Part shown: positions 22,881-33,829 of the stretch, piece by piece
How positions within the stretch are numbered: the first letter of the stretch is position 1
Layout: each line of letters begins with the position of its first letter
NCBI GenBank assembly: GCA_029204225.1
Contig: CM055100.1
Location: 28,410,649-28,474,648, forward strand
DNA: 64,000 nt
Source of the DNA: Diphasiastrum complanatum
Taxonomy: Eukaryota > Streptophyta > Lycopodiopsida > Lycopodiales > Lycopodiaceae
Direction: 5' to 3'
Notes under the pieces: generated by a model
Seen by the model: the letters and a program-made list of their open reading frames with translations, nothing else
Database searches by the model: none
Told to the model about the DNA's origin: nothing
Translations under genes and position numbers: made by a program

Positions 22881-23684
22881 CTTCCTAATGAATTGTACTT
22901 GATTGTACTTCTTGGCACTTCTTAAGTTCTTTTCCAAAATTTGCCTCACTAGCAACTCACTAGATGTTCACAAAGACACAAGTGGCAAGATCCTCTTGAT
23001 CTTGATTCAAAAGAACTCTTAAGAAGGATTCTACAAAACAAATGTTTTTAATTGATTTGAACCTAGAGACCCATAAAGGTCTAACTTATCTTGATTATCT
23101 CGAATTTGCCCTCTCAATGGACTTCAAGCCACAATTCTTACACTCCCTCACAAAGATGAAATGAAGATTAGATGAGATTCTATCAAGAAATTATCAAATC
23201 AAGTCAATTTTGACATTTTTTGGACAAAAACATGGCTAAAACTAGCTCGTTCCTCTTCATGATTTTTCAAGACCTGAAGAAGAAGAAGCTCTTCAATACT
23301 CAATATAAATATGTAAAAACACCTTTTACTTATAGTGGTAAGGCTTCCCTTTGGCCAACTTTGTTAAAGAGTAATGATAATTTTGTTCTACATGGTCAAA
23401 GGTCCCAATGTTATATATTTGATGTACTAGCATGGAAATAATTAGGGGCAAACTCATGTTTATCTTTATATTATATGTCAAAAAGGGCCTCAAGCTGGTA
23501 AGGTTCAACACATGCTTACGATTCAAGTCATGAGCAAATTCTTTACCATTGAGCTAGTAAGCACTCTTTACTAGATGTTAGGCTGGCCAACAAGTTTGAT
23601 CATGTTCTCAATACATACAATGACATCATTAACCACAAAGATGTACATAAAGGACTTAATCAAATTGCTCTAAAACATGTAATA
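22881..23684. other. gag leader and unassigned DNA
   Basis: The part nearest 22,880 is the 5' leader of the minus-strand gag. No gene is seen further right. The 60-70 codon frames are not protein-like. Confidence 0.35.
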
Positions 23685-24354
23685 TGTGAGAAAGTGCCAA
23701 AAATTGGCAAATCTAGCTTGATCAAAACCATGTAAATTGTACATAGGTGGGTCCCACATGTGTGAGTCCGTGTCGCCACATGTGTAGGCTACCCTAGATA
23801 GGTTAGATATCATTCATAGGGTTAGCTAGGTTTGTTTGGTCATAATTCCTAATTATAGGACCAAATTCCTTGAATAATGGAGGTGGATAACCAACCTAGC
23901 CACCAACGTGGCAAAACTCTAGGGTTAGGTGAGATTGACAAATTAGGGCAAAAATAGTCAATCATCTTCCTTATTACATGCTGGATTTTCACCTAACTTG
24001 AGGTGGGGAAGAGCTTTTGTACATACAATCCATCTCTCATGATTGTAATGCCTTAGAAATTTTTTGAGAGCTAAGAGGTTATCTCGACTTCTACCACTAT
24101 GTACTTTTCTTTTGGATCTAAATGAAATCTAAGTGTTCTAAACTTTATTTGCTGTCTGCAGGCCATACTGAAGGTTGTGCCTGGATCTTCACATTGATTA
24201 ATGATTTATGATTGCTCTTGCTTGATTTGTGTAGAATTGCCAATCTAGATCTTGATTTTTGATGTCTAGTTTGCATTCAAAGTTTAATTAATCAATCGAT
24301 CCCTTTTGTGAGTCATTATTAGGCTCATTTAAGGTCCAGTACTGTACTTTGACA
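23685..24354 (+). repeat. 5' LTR of retroelement
   Basis: It begins TGTGAGAAAGTGCCAAAAAT and ends GTACTTTGACA, followed at once by a primer-binding site. It is homologous along its length to the minus-strand solo LTR at 51,850-52,548. No coding region follows in the expected place. Confidence 0.8.
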
Positions 24355-24368
24355 TGGTATCAGAGCCA
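24355..24368 (+). other. tRNA-Met-type primer-binding site
   Basis: TGGTATCAGAGCCA, a canonical plant initiator-tRNA PBS directly after the LTR. Confidence 0.85.
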
Positions 24369-26058
24369 AGTACAAGAGTTAATCATTGATCAAATGTACT
24401 ATCAATTTTGAGCAAGTTTTGGAACTAAAAGCTAGAATTGGAGGACCGACTTGAAATTGATAGAAGGGGTGCAGATTTGGGGACCAAACTTGGTCAGGGT
24501 CATATTTTGTACTTTTCACACGTGTGGGCAACTATGTACCTCAAAATAATCTTCATTTTTCATTAGATCCAGAGAATTTCATAGTGATTGATCTTGATGA
24601 GTCCTTAGAAATTAGTCAAGATTGTCACATCACCATTGATCAAGGGAAGAGATTGATTTGCATATTGAGTGTATAGCCCATATTTATAGTTATTAAGAGA
24701 ATAATCACTTTACTATAGTTTCTAGAGCATTCCATGAGTTTATTATACCTTTTAGATGTGGATAGCGTCCCATCTTAGATTTTTAGATGAATAAGATAAA
24801 TAATCACTTCATGATTTTCAGAATGTTTGCCAAGTTACTTTTAATTTTTAGAAGTGGGAACCTTAACCCCCTTGTAAAATGGGACACATGTTATGGGATA
24901 TGAACATCTACAATGCCCCAATTATTGGCACACTTATTTTTCAAAGTGGAAAAATCAAAACTTAAAGAGTGGGACTCACGATATGGGATGTCGAAGTGGA
25001 AAGATCAAACTCATGATATGGGATGTTTCAAAAGCTACATTGCCTATAATTGATGCCACATTCATATATAGTGTAAGTCACATCATAAAAACAGCTAAAA
25101 GTCCAAACACAGTAAGGACGAATGAAAAGAGTGCTTCAAGATGAAATAAAGTTGGCAAAAGTGAAAATTGAGGATTTGTAATTCACAATATTTCATCTTT
25201 CCAAATTGCATTGAAAATGGCATCATCCCATACAGTTATACAAGTTGGCACTTGCAAAGTGCTTAGACAATGGCCAAGGAACTGCATTCTAGCCAGGGAA
25301 AGAATATGCCATTCAATGTGTTCCATACTTGCAGTTTGTTGTTCCTGTGCTTAGGCATATTAGCTTGATTAGTTAAATTTCTTACTTAGACTCTTCTTGT
25401 GATGGGCTTTTTCAGTCTTTTACTTCTATCATCATCAATGATCAGTGTTCACATAAAATTTGGCCTTCTTATGTATGCCGATACTGATTATAGTTTTTTG
25501 AAGTTTTAGTTCTTGGTATTTTTCGTTGATGTGCACCTGACGGTTATTTCAAAGAGTTCACTTTTGGACTTTTACTCCAACCTTGCTTGAAACAAGAAAC
25601 AGCAGTTTATCATTTTGATAAGAGTATTGTGGAGGCCTTTCCAACACCTGAGTAGTGTACTGGTATGTTCAACATATCCGATCTGCTCATCTTCACAGTG
25701 ACTTATATACGAATGTCGCATATCAAGACTCAAATCTGGGAGCTTTGGATGCAGTGCTTTACATTTTCCTCAAAAGATTGACACTAAGCTGCCAAATCCA
25801 GTTTAACCTTTCTCGAATTGCTACAAAAGATTAAATACAGGGAAAATATCCACATTGTGTGGTTCTGGAAAGTGTCAACTTCAACACGCTTTATGGGTAT
25901 CGTCCTTGCTGCCATTTGCAGGGATCAAGATGTATGATGCACAAAAGTTTTCATATTCCGTAGAAATGATCTAGATACACTATTTCAAAAGATCAAACAA
26001 AATGACCATATTGGCTGTAATAAAAACCTCAACCACAAAAGCTGTAGCACAGCCTAAT
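24369..26058. other. retroelement leader, then GrpE 3' flank
   Basis: To about 24,660 it is leader DNA, with a CACACGTGTG palindrome at 24,517-24,526. Beyond that no gene is recognised. The last few hundred bases should hold the GrpE 3' UTR and polyadenylation signals (minus strand). No tRNA or other RNA gene was recognised. Confidence 0.4.
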
Positions 26059-26259
26059 CTAACTGCCTTCTGTTTCAGATTCAAGGGTGACTGAAGTTTC
26101 TGATGGTGGTGGTGGACTTGATGCACTTGCCCCAGAAGATACCTTCACCATAGCAGGGCGGAGTAACTTGGCCCCCAACTTAAATCCTCTGCGAAATTCT
26201 TGACTGATAATGCCTTCTGCGTACTCACCTGATTCTTCTCGCATAATTGCCTCATGCAT
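26059..26259 (-). CDS. CGE1: chloroplast GrpE nucleotide-exchange factor, exon 3 (C-terminus)
   Basis: After the acceptor TTTTCAAAAG the frame reads MHEAIMREESGEYAEGIISQ, then FRRGFKLGAKLLRPAMVKVS, and ends with a Ser/Pro/Glu-rich tail before the stop at 26,059. This is the GrpE beta-domain signature (HEA..., EF..GY.LG...LRPA.V.V). It joins in phase to exon 2, which ends LFDPEV, giving the family's DPE-x-HEA junction. GrpE dimers release ADP from Hsp70; the plastid form works with stromal cpHsc70. The symbol is assigned on domain and transit-peptide evidence, not on an alignment to a named orthologue. Confidence 0.88.
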   Translation of the reverse strand: MHEAIMREESGEYAEGIISQEFRRGFKLGAKLLRPAMVKVSSGASASSPPPPSETSVTLESETEGS

Positions 26260-26540
26260 CTTTTGAAAAGCAAACAGAGACATAAAAAAGTGTGAGTTTT
26301 CAATCATTGAGGAATAACAGTAGATCTATTTGCTTTACGAAAGACCTAAAACATAGGGAAAGCATGTAAATTTGAGCACCTGTACCAGAACAAATGAAAT
26401 TTCTGCTTGGATATGACTTGATTTTGACTAAACATTATTACTGCTTGCATACGAAAGGCTCCAATTCATGTCTCAAAAACTTCTTTAGTGACTATATAGA
26501 ATTACTCAATAGAGTTCAATCTTAGGCAACTTTTACATAC

Positions 26541-27047
26541 CTCAGGATCAAAGAGCTTGCCGACAGTTTCAACCACAGAAACACCTAGTCCTCTCATGAT
26601 CTCCACAAATTGTTTGTAAATTCCCTGGTAGCTGTTGTCAATCCTTTCTTCTTCCGCAGTCTCTGCCTTAATTGCACCCTTGGCTCTCTCAAAGCTGTCA
26701 ATCATGGGCAACAAACTTTCGATAACATCTGCTTTTGCAGCATCAGAAAGTAAATTTTTTTCTTGAAGAGACCTTCTCCGAAAATTTTCAAAATCAGCAT
26801 TCAACCGTAGAAATCGATCCTTTCCAGTATCAAGCTCCACTTTCAAGGTTGCCACTTGCTGATGAAGCGAATCCCTCTCATCAACAATGGCTTGCAGCTG
26901 GGCCTTGGCATTATTCAAGCTTTCTTCATCACCACTCCCCAATGCTTCTGCATAGTTTTGAAGAAGAATTTCTGCTACCGTTAGTGGCACTTCATCAACT
27001 GTGGGTGATTCTGCTGCCCCATTATTCAAGGTCTTTTCCTCTTCCTG
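26541..27047 (-). CDS. CGE1: chloroplast GrpE, exon 2 (coiled coil and dimerisation domain)
   Basis: The exon starts at QEEEKTLNNGAAES after an acceptor ATTTTCAG and ends LFDPEV before GTATGT. An acidic linker precedes the long helix (LQAIVDERDSLHQQVATLKV), then the GrpE core RFLRLNADFENFRRRSLQEK, LLPMIDSFERAKGAIKAE and YKQFVEIMRGLGVSVVETVG. The exon is 169 codons with no defect. A (TC)n microsatellite ends 34 bp upstream of the acceptor, so the pyrimidine tract is unusually long. An in-frame open extension through that microsatellite (Arg-Glu repeats) is an artefact. With exons 1 and 3 the protein is about 308 residues, a normal size for plastid GrpE. Confidence 0.92.
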
Positions 27048-27077
27048 CTGAAAATGGAATCTGTAATCAGGACTGGC

Positions 27078-27080
<3 letters not shown>

Positions 27081-27147
<67 letters not shown>
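27081..27147 (+). repeat. (TC)n microsatellite next to GrpE exon 2
   Basis: About 33 TC units in the last bases of GrpE intron 1, between the hAT element and the exon. Confidence 0.95.
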
Positions 27148-27150
<3 letters not shown>

Positions 27151-27991
27151 CATCCATTATGACAAGGCAAAAATAATCATAAGCAAAAGCCAAAGGTCCA
27201 AGGTGTTGGTTGCAAGGTTGCATCCCGATTCAAACAGGTCGATTCGAACCGGCCGATTCGAACCGATTCTTTGAGGTTCGAACCGCCAGGCCAGGTTCGA
27301 ATCGGAAAACGGTTCGAACCTTTTTTTTTTCAATTCTTCAAAAAAACAGTCAAACATTCACTAATAGTACGATACTTAAATTTTAATAGCTAAACAATTT
27401 CAATCTTCCTCTAAATTTACAGATATCAGAATTCAGGATAATCAGATCTCTAAGCTCTTGTGAGTCATGACGGTGTGACTTGTGACCTGTCGTATCAACT
27501 TTCAAGATTCAATTTTCAAAACAGAATTTACAAAAATTAGAATGACATTATGACTCATGAGTCATGACCCAAGTTTAAACAGACTACATAGTACATAGTA
27601 CATACTAGTTAGCAGTTGCCAGTAACTAGTAACTACAGTTAAAACTTAAACAGGTTACAGAGTCCAGACTACATAGACTGTACATACTACAGTTAAAACT
27701 TAAAACTTAAAACTTAACTTCAGGAATCAGAAACTGAAACTTGAAACTAGATTCTAGAATCCATAATATATCATGATTCATGAATCATAACAAAGTAGTA
27801 AATACAAATGCCAGGTGCCTCATGAGTCCGGTCACCGATGCAATGCGCGATGTGTCTGATGATAAAATTTAAATCATGATGTGTACATATGTGACATGTC
27901 ATACTACATTGTACAATCACCAGTGTCAAGAGTCAATGCTCATCTAGTGACATAAACATCGTAGTGTCATCTACAAACTAGTAACTAGTAG

Positions 27992-30900
27992 CTACAATGA
28001 TCTAATGTACATACTAGTAACTACAATCATCTGAAGACTGACATCAATGAGCACTGAGCAGGGGCCAGGGCCCAGGCTGCCGTGAGCACTCTTAGCTCTC
28101 CTGCGCCTGAGTCTCCTCCCACTCGCTGGTGGTGCTGTGGAGCCTGCTATGGCCTCTCGAGTGGTAGGCTCAGCTGCGAAATCCTCATCAGAGGCAGAGG
28201 TATGATGCCCCTCATCCTCATCCCCGCCCTCCTCGGACTCCTCATCCTCATACTCCTCCTCTGAGGACTCTGACCCTGACGATGCCTCAGACTCAGACTC
28301 GGACTCAGACTCGTCCTCGGGGCTATGAGCACAGGAGCTGCTAGCCTCTCCTGCCCTCCTCCTACGCTCTGCTCGAGTGACAGGCCCTGCACAATGCACA
28401 CAAAGAGGGACAAACGTGTTATTGCCTGCAAATTAGTAAATTACAATTTATGATAATTAGTAACTTCAAACTTCGAAAATTTAATTCAAGACATGTCACC
28501 TTACTACTTAGACAATCCTAATTTCTCACCTGCACTCTGCATGGCCTCCTCATGGAGAAATGCGTACACGTCCTCCTCTGACTGGTCTCTCGGTGGCAAC
28601 TCTGGAACCTTTGCCACATCGATTAGATCGGGATTTACCTACGCACATGTCACAATGCACATTGAAATCAACGCAAAATTTGGAGGGCTGAGTCCCGACA
28701 AAAGTTGAAATTTAGCTACAGTCTAGTATCTACTATCATCTATGTAGTATGATCTATTTAGTATCTACTTAGTACTAACTGGGTCCTGGGATGATGGATC
28801 ACATGTTAGAATTTAGTAATTATAATTTATGGCTTACAAGTTACCTGGATAGGCTCTGCGGTGGTCTGGAGTCTACCCAAAAGTCTCAGGTTGGAGTGTA
28901 CGTACACCAACCTCTCCAACTGCGCTGATGATAGTCAATTCATCTTCTTCGTGTGAATCATGGAATGGACACTCCAGTTCCTCTCACAAGCGACTACAGT
29001 GCAGTCCTGTGAGAGAATCATGATGGCAAGGCGACGCAATTTGGGGACATCAACTCCAAACTTCGACCACCATGACATGGGACGTAGCTGGCCTGAATCA
29101 CAGTTCAAGGGGCAGTTAGTACTTACTACTAGCAACTTGCAAGATGCAACCAAGTTCCAAGTTCCAACAAGTTACAATATGATTGACTAACTGTGCAGTA
29201 AAATGCAAAGTAACAAGTTTAAACTGTAATGGACCATGCCACATGAACAAGTTTATTACCCTCTCTCAAAAGCGTCGGGCCAGTGGCGAACTCTAAGATT
29301 TCCTGCCTGAAAATCTGAAGCTCATCCAGCAGGTTATCTTGCTCGCGTACATCAGGATAAACTCGGGAGATATAGGCATTCCAGCCATCCCTGAGCTCCC
29401 TATCTGTGAACTGCTCCTCATTCCTCCAAGGTGGATGGAGTATGTGGGCCATGGCATGCAGGGGCCTATGAAACCACTCCCACCTGCTCAACCAAAGGAG
29501 CCGGACCTCCGTAAGCCTGCAAGAATTAAGATTCAAGAGTCAAGACACAATAATAATTATACAATATAGTACAATGTACATAACAGATCAATCATCATAG
29601 TACATACTACATACCTCTTTGGGCTAATGGTCGTGCAAAGCCTCAACTGCTCGCCCAGCCTATCCATGAACTCGTACAAGAGGCCCAATGTGCAGCCATC
29701 TCGATCTGTAAGGAGCAGGACAGTGTAGATGGGCTATAGGCCCACCACAATGGATCGAGCCTCATCCCAAAATGGTGAATGCATAATGGTCCGCTCGAAT
29801 CTCTTACTCTTGGGCTCCTGTGACGGCCCCCACTACGCCCAGTCAACAGCAACAACCATCTGCCTCAAGCCCTGATGAACTTTCAGCACTCGTTCCAGGA
29901 CCAGGAACATAAATGCAAACCAACATAGGGCACATTGCACAAGTGACAAATTCTAAGTTCCAACTTCTGACAAGAGTCAAGAGTCAAGACAATACATGGC
30001 ACATGCAATGTGCATCATTGCATGAAATATTTACCACTACTAACTAAACAGTAAATAGTAAATACTTACCAAGTTCCAACAGTCTACAGAAGCGCATTCA
30101 AGAATCAAATTTGAGTTGCAACTTGCATACCTGGTGGGGGCAGGTCTCAAGACATCCAAGGTGGACCGTCTCCTGAACATGGCTAGGACCCTAGGCTTCT
30201 TGGTGACAAATCTCACCAAGAACCGTGCAGTACGCACCACCTCTGCAATCCATGGAATCTTGGCCACATCCTCGACCAACAAGTCCAGGTAGTGTGCAGC
30301 ACAAGGTGTCCAAAAAATGTGGGGATAGGTCTCATTAACGAGCCTACCCATGGAGACGCAGTTTGACGCATTATCTGTGACCACCTGCACAACCATACCA
30401 TGCAATGTGCAATGTGCATGAGTTTGGAATCCCAAATTCAAGACTCAAGTGCTCAGTGGCAACTGCTTAGACTTTAGTGAACCATAATCCAGATTCCACT
30501 ATTAATCAATCCGAAATCGCCATTGAACAATGAACATTCAACATTGACATTTACAAATTAGTAATTACCTGTAACCTAATACCATTGAAGTTTTAACATT
30601 ATAGGTAAACCGTAAACCGTAAATTGTAAAAACTATAATATATATACCTGTACAACGTGTTGTGGTCCGACCTCCTCAATGGCAGCTCGAATATGTGAGA
30701 ACATGTACTCGCCCGTGACTGCCTCCCCAAAGGTGTCGATGGATCTGAGAAACATCGTCCCCATGCATGAAGACACCAGGATATTCAATATGTGGCGCCT
30801 CCTCGTATCGCTCCAACCATCAGATATGATGGTGCAACCATACCTAGTTGAAAGTTCACAAGTGACAAGTGACAAGTCAGTGGACCGTGGTCACGACTCA

Positions 30901-32098
30901 CGACTCACTTACAGGTGACAAAACAAGATGAATCATGATTCATGATAGATCCATCATCTAAGAGGAATTAGGATAGATCTTAAATTGTAAATTGCAATTC
31001 AAATTTCATGGCAAATTCCAATGATAAATGATCATTTGAATATTCATGATTAAACATAAATAGCTAGCTGCAGCCTGCAAATTGCAATTAACAAGTAATT
31101 TACAATTAACGCCTGCAATTTAAGTTTTAACAATCATCATAAAGTCTTTAAACTTTAAAGTTTAGAGTAGATAAAGTTAAAAGCAAGTAGTACGTACTGG
31201 GCCCATGCCTTCCTGAGAGGCTCTAGCTTCTGGTCAACAGAAGCCCGCTCATCAAGAAGCCCCTTCGTCCTCAAGTGCTCGCAAGATGGCTTGCCCAATC
31301 GCACTCACCGCACTCATCGCCCTCCTCCATGCCGGGGTCCTAGCCAAATGAAATGGCAGATCGCAGGTGTAGAACCACTGTCGAACGGCAACCTCTGCCT
31401 CTGCCATGGCTCTGGGGGCGAAGCTAGACACATAGTACTCCCTACCCCCCATCTGTGAAGTGCGGCCCCGTCTACCTCTCCCTCTCTCAGGTGGATGATG
31501 TGGTGCCGGTATGGTCATGGCTGGAGGTGATGTCGAAGATCCTGCACCAGAAGGCGGCCGGGTACTAGGCCCTGCCTCATCTGCAGCTCTGTCCTCTGGG
31601 CCATGGGAAGCGAGGGGTGAGCGGATGGCAACTGGGGGGCCTGATGTGGTGGCCTCTGGCTGTGTCGCCGTGACTGCATCTCGATCTACCAAAAAAGACA
31701 AATTTAAAATTACAATACAATTTAGAAATTAGATGATCAATGAAATTGAAACTTCAAACTTGATGTATCATGTGAGCTAAAAGTTAAAACTTAAAACTTG
31801 ATCAATGTTTGAACTTTGAACTTTGAAGTGTAAGAGTCTTAGAGTTGAATGTTTACCTCTCGGTCTGGGCCCCATCCTCGAAGGGCAATCCTCCTCCGAT
31901 GCGACAGGAGTGAGTAGCGTGTGAGGAGCATGCATGCAAGCGGCAATCTCGTACCCCCTCAAACGTAACAAATGTGCCCTGATGCGTGTGGGCCCTCCAG
32001 TGTAAGACTGGTGACAGTATCTGAAAGTCCATCTCTTCGTGCCCGATGTGCCATAGGCCGCAGCGATGGTGACGTGATCCCACAAGGGATCCCAAAAT
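27992..32098 (-). pseudogene. hAT transposase (BED finger, DUF659, hATC), multi-exon
   Basis: Nine exons are suggested by GT-AG borders: 32,098-31,857, 31,685-31,198, 30,843-30,648, 30,384-30,131, about 29,913-29,615, 29,516-29,260, 29,092-28,845, 28,638-28,530 and 28,386-27,992. They encode a BED-type zinc finger (FWDPLWDHVTIAAAYG, FRYCHQSYTGGPTRIRAHL), a Pro/Ser linker, DUF659 (GCTIISDGWSDTRRR, then VVTDNASNC and PHIFWTPCAAHYLDLLVEDV), FWDEARSIV, and the hATC dimerisation region (CERNWSVHSMIHTKKMN, LERLVYVHSNLRL). The C-terminus is a long acidic Ser/Glu tract. Breaks: a 1-nt frameshift in exon 2 before LRTKGLLDER, two TAG in exon 5 and a TGA in exon 7 replacing Arg of the NRL motif. It therefore cannot make a full transposase. 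Confidence 0.85.
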
Positions 32099-32429
32099 CT
32101 TGAAAGCCAAAGAAAAGTTGCATCATTGTTAGCAAAGACCAATGATGTCCCAACACAGTGACTTAACAAAACATCGTTATTACCAAGCTTGAGAATTGAC
32201 CTATAAATCAGAAAATGATTACTTGAAGATTCAAGTAGAGGTTCTAACTTCTAAGTTCTAAGTTCTAACTAGACTCTAGTATCTACTATCTAGTTACTAG
32301 TAACTACTTAGTACTAACTAGTAACTACTAACTCAGACTAGTCAGTGGTCACTAACTCCTAACTTCTAAGTTCTAACTAAGTAGCTACCCAGGTCCCACA
32401 CCCATCTCAAGACTCACAATGCCCACTGC

Positions 32430-32531
32430 CCACACACACACACAATCTCAGTGCTCAAGCCTCACACAAACTCACAGTGCAGTGTGCACACATCTCAAAA
32501 CTCACACACACACACACACAATGCACACATG

Positions 32532-32568
<37 letters not shown>

Positions 32569-32790
32569 ATATCATAATATCACACACACACACTCTCTCA
32601 CACACACTCATTGATTCACTCACACACATTGTACACATCAAAAGACAGTGGACACACACACACACACACAGTGCACACACACAATATCACACAATCACTC
32701 ACACACACACATACACACAAAATCACACCATTTTCTCTCTCTCTCACACACAGCACTGAGCACACACACACACAATCTGAATGGCAAATG
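32430..32790 (+). repeat. (CA)n-rich simple-sequence block
   Basis: Interrupted CACACA runs, with CTCTCT at the right. Inside the hAT element's 5' end. Long Thr-His and Cys-Val frames here are artefacts. Confidence 0.9.
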
Positions 32791-32826
32791 CACAGTGCAC
32801 ACAGAGTGCTGACTCCTGAGTGCACA

Positions 32827-32831
<5 letters not shown>

Positions 32832-32886
<55 letters not shown>
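32832..32886 (+). repeat. (TC)n microsatellite in hAT right end
   Basis: About 27 TC units, 150 bp inside the right terminus of the hAT element. Confidence 0.95.
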
Positions 32887-32888
<2 letters not shown>

Positions 32889-33033
32889 GCGTGAACAGAA
32901 TGGGCAAAATCTGGATTCTGAATCGTTTTAGGGCCAGACGGTTCGAACGATTCGAACGGTTCGAACCGGGTCCGAACAATTCGATGGTTCGAACCGTAAA
33001 AGGCGGTTCGAACCGCGATTCGATGCAACCTTG

Positions 33034-33829
33034 GTTGCTTGCAGCAAATCTTCCCAAAGTAAACTGTCGAATGGTACTGATTGAAAAAGCATAATGTCAC
33101 AAGCGGTGACTAGTCTAATTATTTGTCTTTAAGATTATCACACATCTCACTTTGACTTTGGTACTTTAAAGTTTACCTGCCCTTTCTACAAAAATGAGGG
33201 CCAAAAGGGGCAGCATGAAGTAAATTGCCCCTTAGTCTTGCATAAGGGACAGCAAGAAGGGCCAGCTACAAAAAAGTGCCCCTTATTTTACATTAAGGAG
33301 AGGCCAAAGGGAACTAAAGGGAACAGCCACATTGGCATGCCGGCCACTTCCTGCATAAGGAGTGGGATACAATAAAGTGTCCCATAATGGGGAGTTATAA
33401 GAGCTTGGGTACAATGAATTGCCAGCTCTGCCTGTACTTTGGAAGTGATTATCAAAAGAATATCCCATGGAGCAAGCCTGTCTATCAAACTTGAATGCTG
33501 TGCCATGGATTTTTGCTGAATATTTAATGGATGAGTGTTGTGGTAAGCTGCCAGAAACAGCCCATTTTCTCTCAGCAAACTGGTGGCCTTAGAAGAGTTG
33601 ATTGTGATGGAATTTAATTCTCAATTCCTAGTTAGGAGTGTACTAATCATACTAGCACTCACACACTAATCAAGAACAGATTGACAGATTACTATGTCTT
33701 AGATTGATGAAGTAAAACATATGCTAAAGCGAAAAGCAAATATCTTAACAATACTGTCTATTCTATATAAGGTAAAAGCCTTGACCAATAGGACCAAACA
33801 AACATAGCCCTTATGTGCCCTAAAACATG
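33034..33829. other. GrpE intron 1, unassigned
   Basis: No gene. A stretch near 33,180-33,400 repeats AGGGGCAGC and TGCCCCTTA words imperfectly. Probably decayed repeat DNA. Confidence 0.35.

Larger units (their letters stand above)
27213..33033 (-). mobile_element. hAT transposon with TIRs and 8-bp target duplication
   Basis: The left end CAAGGTTGCATC (27,213) and right end GATGCAACCTTG (33,022-33,033) are perfect 12 bp inverted repeats. Flanks are GTTGGTTG (27,205-27,212) and GTTGCTTG (33,034-33,041), an 8 bp duplication with one mismatch, the hAT hallmark. Both subterminal regions are packed with GGTTCGAACC-type words, likely transposase-binding sites. The transposase gene inside runs on the minus strand. 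The element sits in GrpE intron 1 in the same orientation as the host gene. The single TSD mismatch and the stops in the transposase imply an old insertion. Confidence 0.88.

Noticed and set aside
26850-27223. Arg-Glu and Ser-Leu repeat proteins around 27.1 kb, and similar ones at 32.8, 36.9, 37.8 kb
   Set aside because: Translations of (TC)n/(CT)n microsatellites, not genes. The GrpE frame merely runs into one.
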